Of a stretch of 7,922 nucleotides of DNA, positions 7,712 through 7,922 are shown piece by piece. Location: assembly GCA_002068715.1 (NCBI GenBank), contig MWAR01000594.1:1-7922 (forward strand). The letters are read 5' to 3'. The translations under genes and the position numbers were made by a program. Every line of letters starts with the position of its first letter. The stretch's first letter is position 1. Under the pieces are notes generated by a model. It saw only the letters and a program-made list of their open reading frames with translations. It searched no databases and had not been told where the DNA came from. Origin of the DNA: a bacterium ADurb.Bin374. Lineage in GTDB: Bacteria > Riflebacteria > Ozemobacteria > Ozemobacterales > Ozemobacteraceae.

Positions 7712-7922
7712 TCAGCAGAGGGGCGCGGAAAGCGGCTCTTTGTGGGATACCAGCGTTCGAACCGATGTCAGATCGGCCTTGATCTGGGAAATGAGCGAAT
7801 CCATCGAAGGGAACCGGATTTCGTCGCGAAGCCGTTTCACGAAACGAACGCGGATCGTCTGGTGATACAGGTCGCCCGAGAAATCGAGCAGGTGCGCTTC
7901 CAGAAGAAGGATCCTGCGGTCG
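7712..7922 (-). CDS. ribF: Bifunctional riboflavin kinase/FAD synthetase, C-terminal part (5' end outside window)
   Basis: The last 69 codons and the TGA (7714-7712) are present; the rest lies beyond the right edge. RibF phosphorylates riboflavin to FMN and adenylylates FMN to FAD in the cytoplasm. The visible piece is the end of the riboflavin kinase domain: EAHLLDFSGDLYHQTIRV followed by RFVKRLRDEIRF and SMDSLISQIKADL, close to the usual bacterial RibF pattern. The Glu at 7898-7900 matches the conserved kinase glutamate (Glu86 in human riboflavin kinase, from memory). The FAD synthetase half cannot be checked here, so a stand-alone riboflavin kinase is not excluded. The last ten residues (HKEPLSAPLC) are a short tail outside the conserved fold. 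No intrinsic terminator is visible for this gene. Confidence 0.9.
   Translation of the reverse strand, partial: DRRILLLEAHLLDFSGDLYHQTIRVRFVKRLRDEIRFPSMDSLISQIKADLTSVRTLVSHKEPLSAPLC

Overview
The window looks like chromosomal DNA of a Gram-negative (diderm) bacterium of moderately high GC content. The evidence is ordinary bacterial Shine-Dalgarno sites (GGAG/GGAGG), a bacterial Sec signal peptide, a three-domain bacterial DNA polymerase I and a bacterial-type RibF end. The phylum cannot be read from the sequence. An archaeal-type glycogen debranching enzyme together with an exported TPR-CHAT protein would fit several environmental lineages. I see no insertion sequence, phage gene, tRNA, rRNA, CRISPR array or other mark of a mobile island.

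Layout. From 1 to 1947 on the minus strand lies almost all of a glycogen debranching enzyme (GDE_N plus GH133 amylo-alpha-1,6-glucosidase), whose last few codons are cut off by the left edge. A 175-base divergent spacer (1948-2122) carries the start signals of this gene and the next, candidate promoters, and a perfect 10-bp inverted repeat. From 2123 to 4879 on the plus strand is a large protein with a signal peptide, a TPR-like helical array and a complete C-terminal CHAT (caspase-like) protease domain with its His/Cys dyad. After a 78-base spacer, polA (4958-7702, plus strand) encodes DNA polymerase I with all three activities apparently intact. Nine bases beyond its stop, convergent on the minus strand, is the C-terminal end of ribF (7712 to the right edge).

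The genes do not form an obvious pathway. Glycogen breakdown, DNA repair/replication and flavin synthesis are housekeeping functions. The CHAT gene is the only accessory-looking element: it is divergent from the debranching gene and upstream of polA. CHAT proteases are often effectors in immune or cell-death systems, but here no partner gene (gasdermin, CRISPR effector, STAND sensor) is next to it, and the signal peptide points to a role outside the cytoplasm. I did not find a convincing undescribed multi-gene system. The points most worth following are the exported CHAT protein and the inverted repeat in its divergent promoter region.
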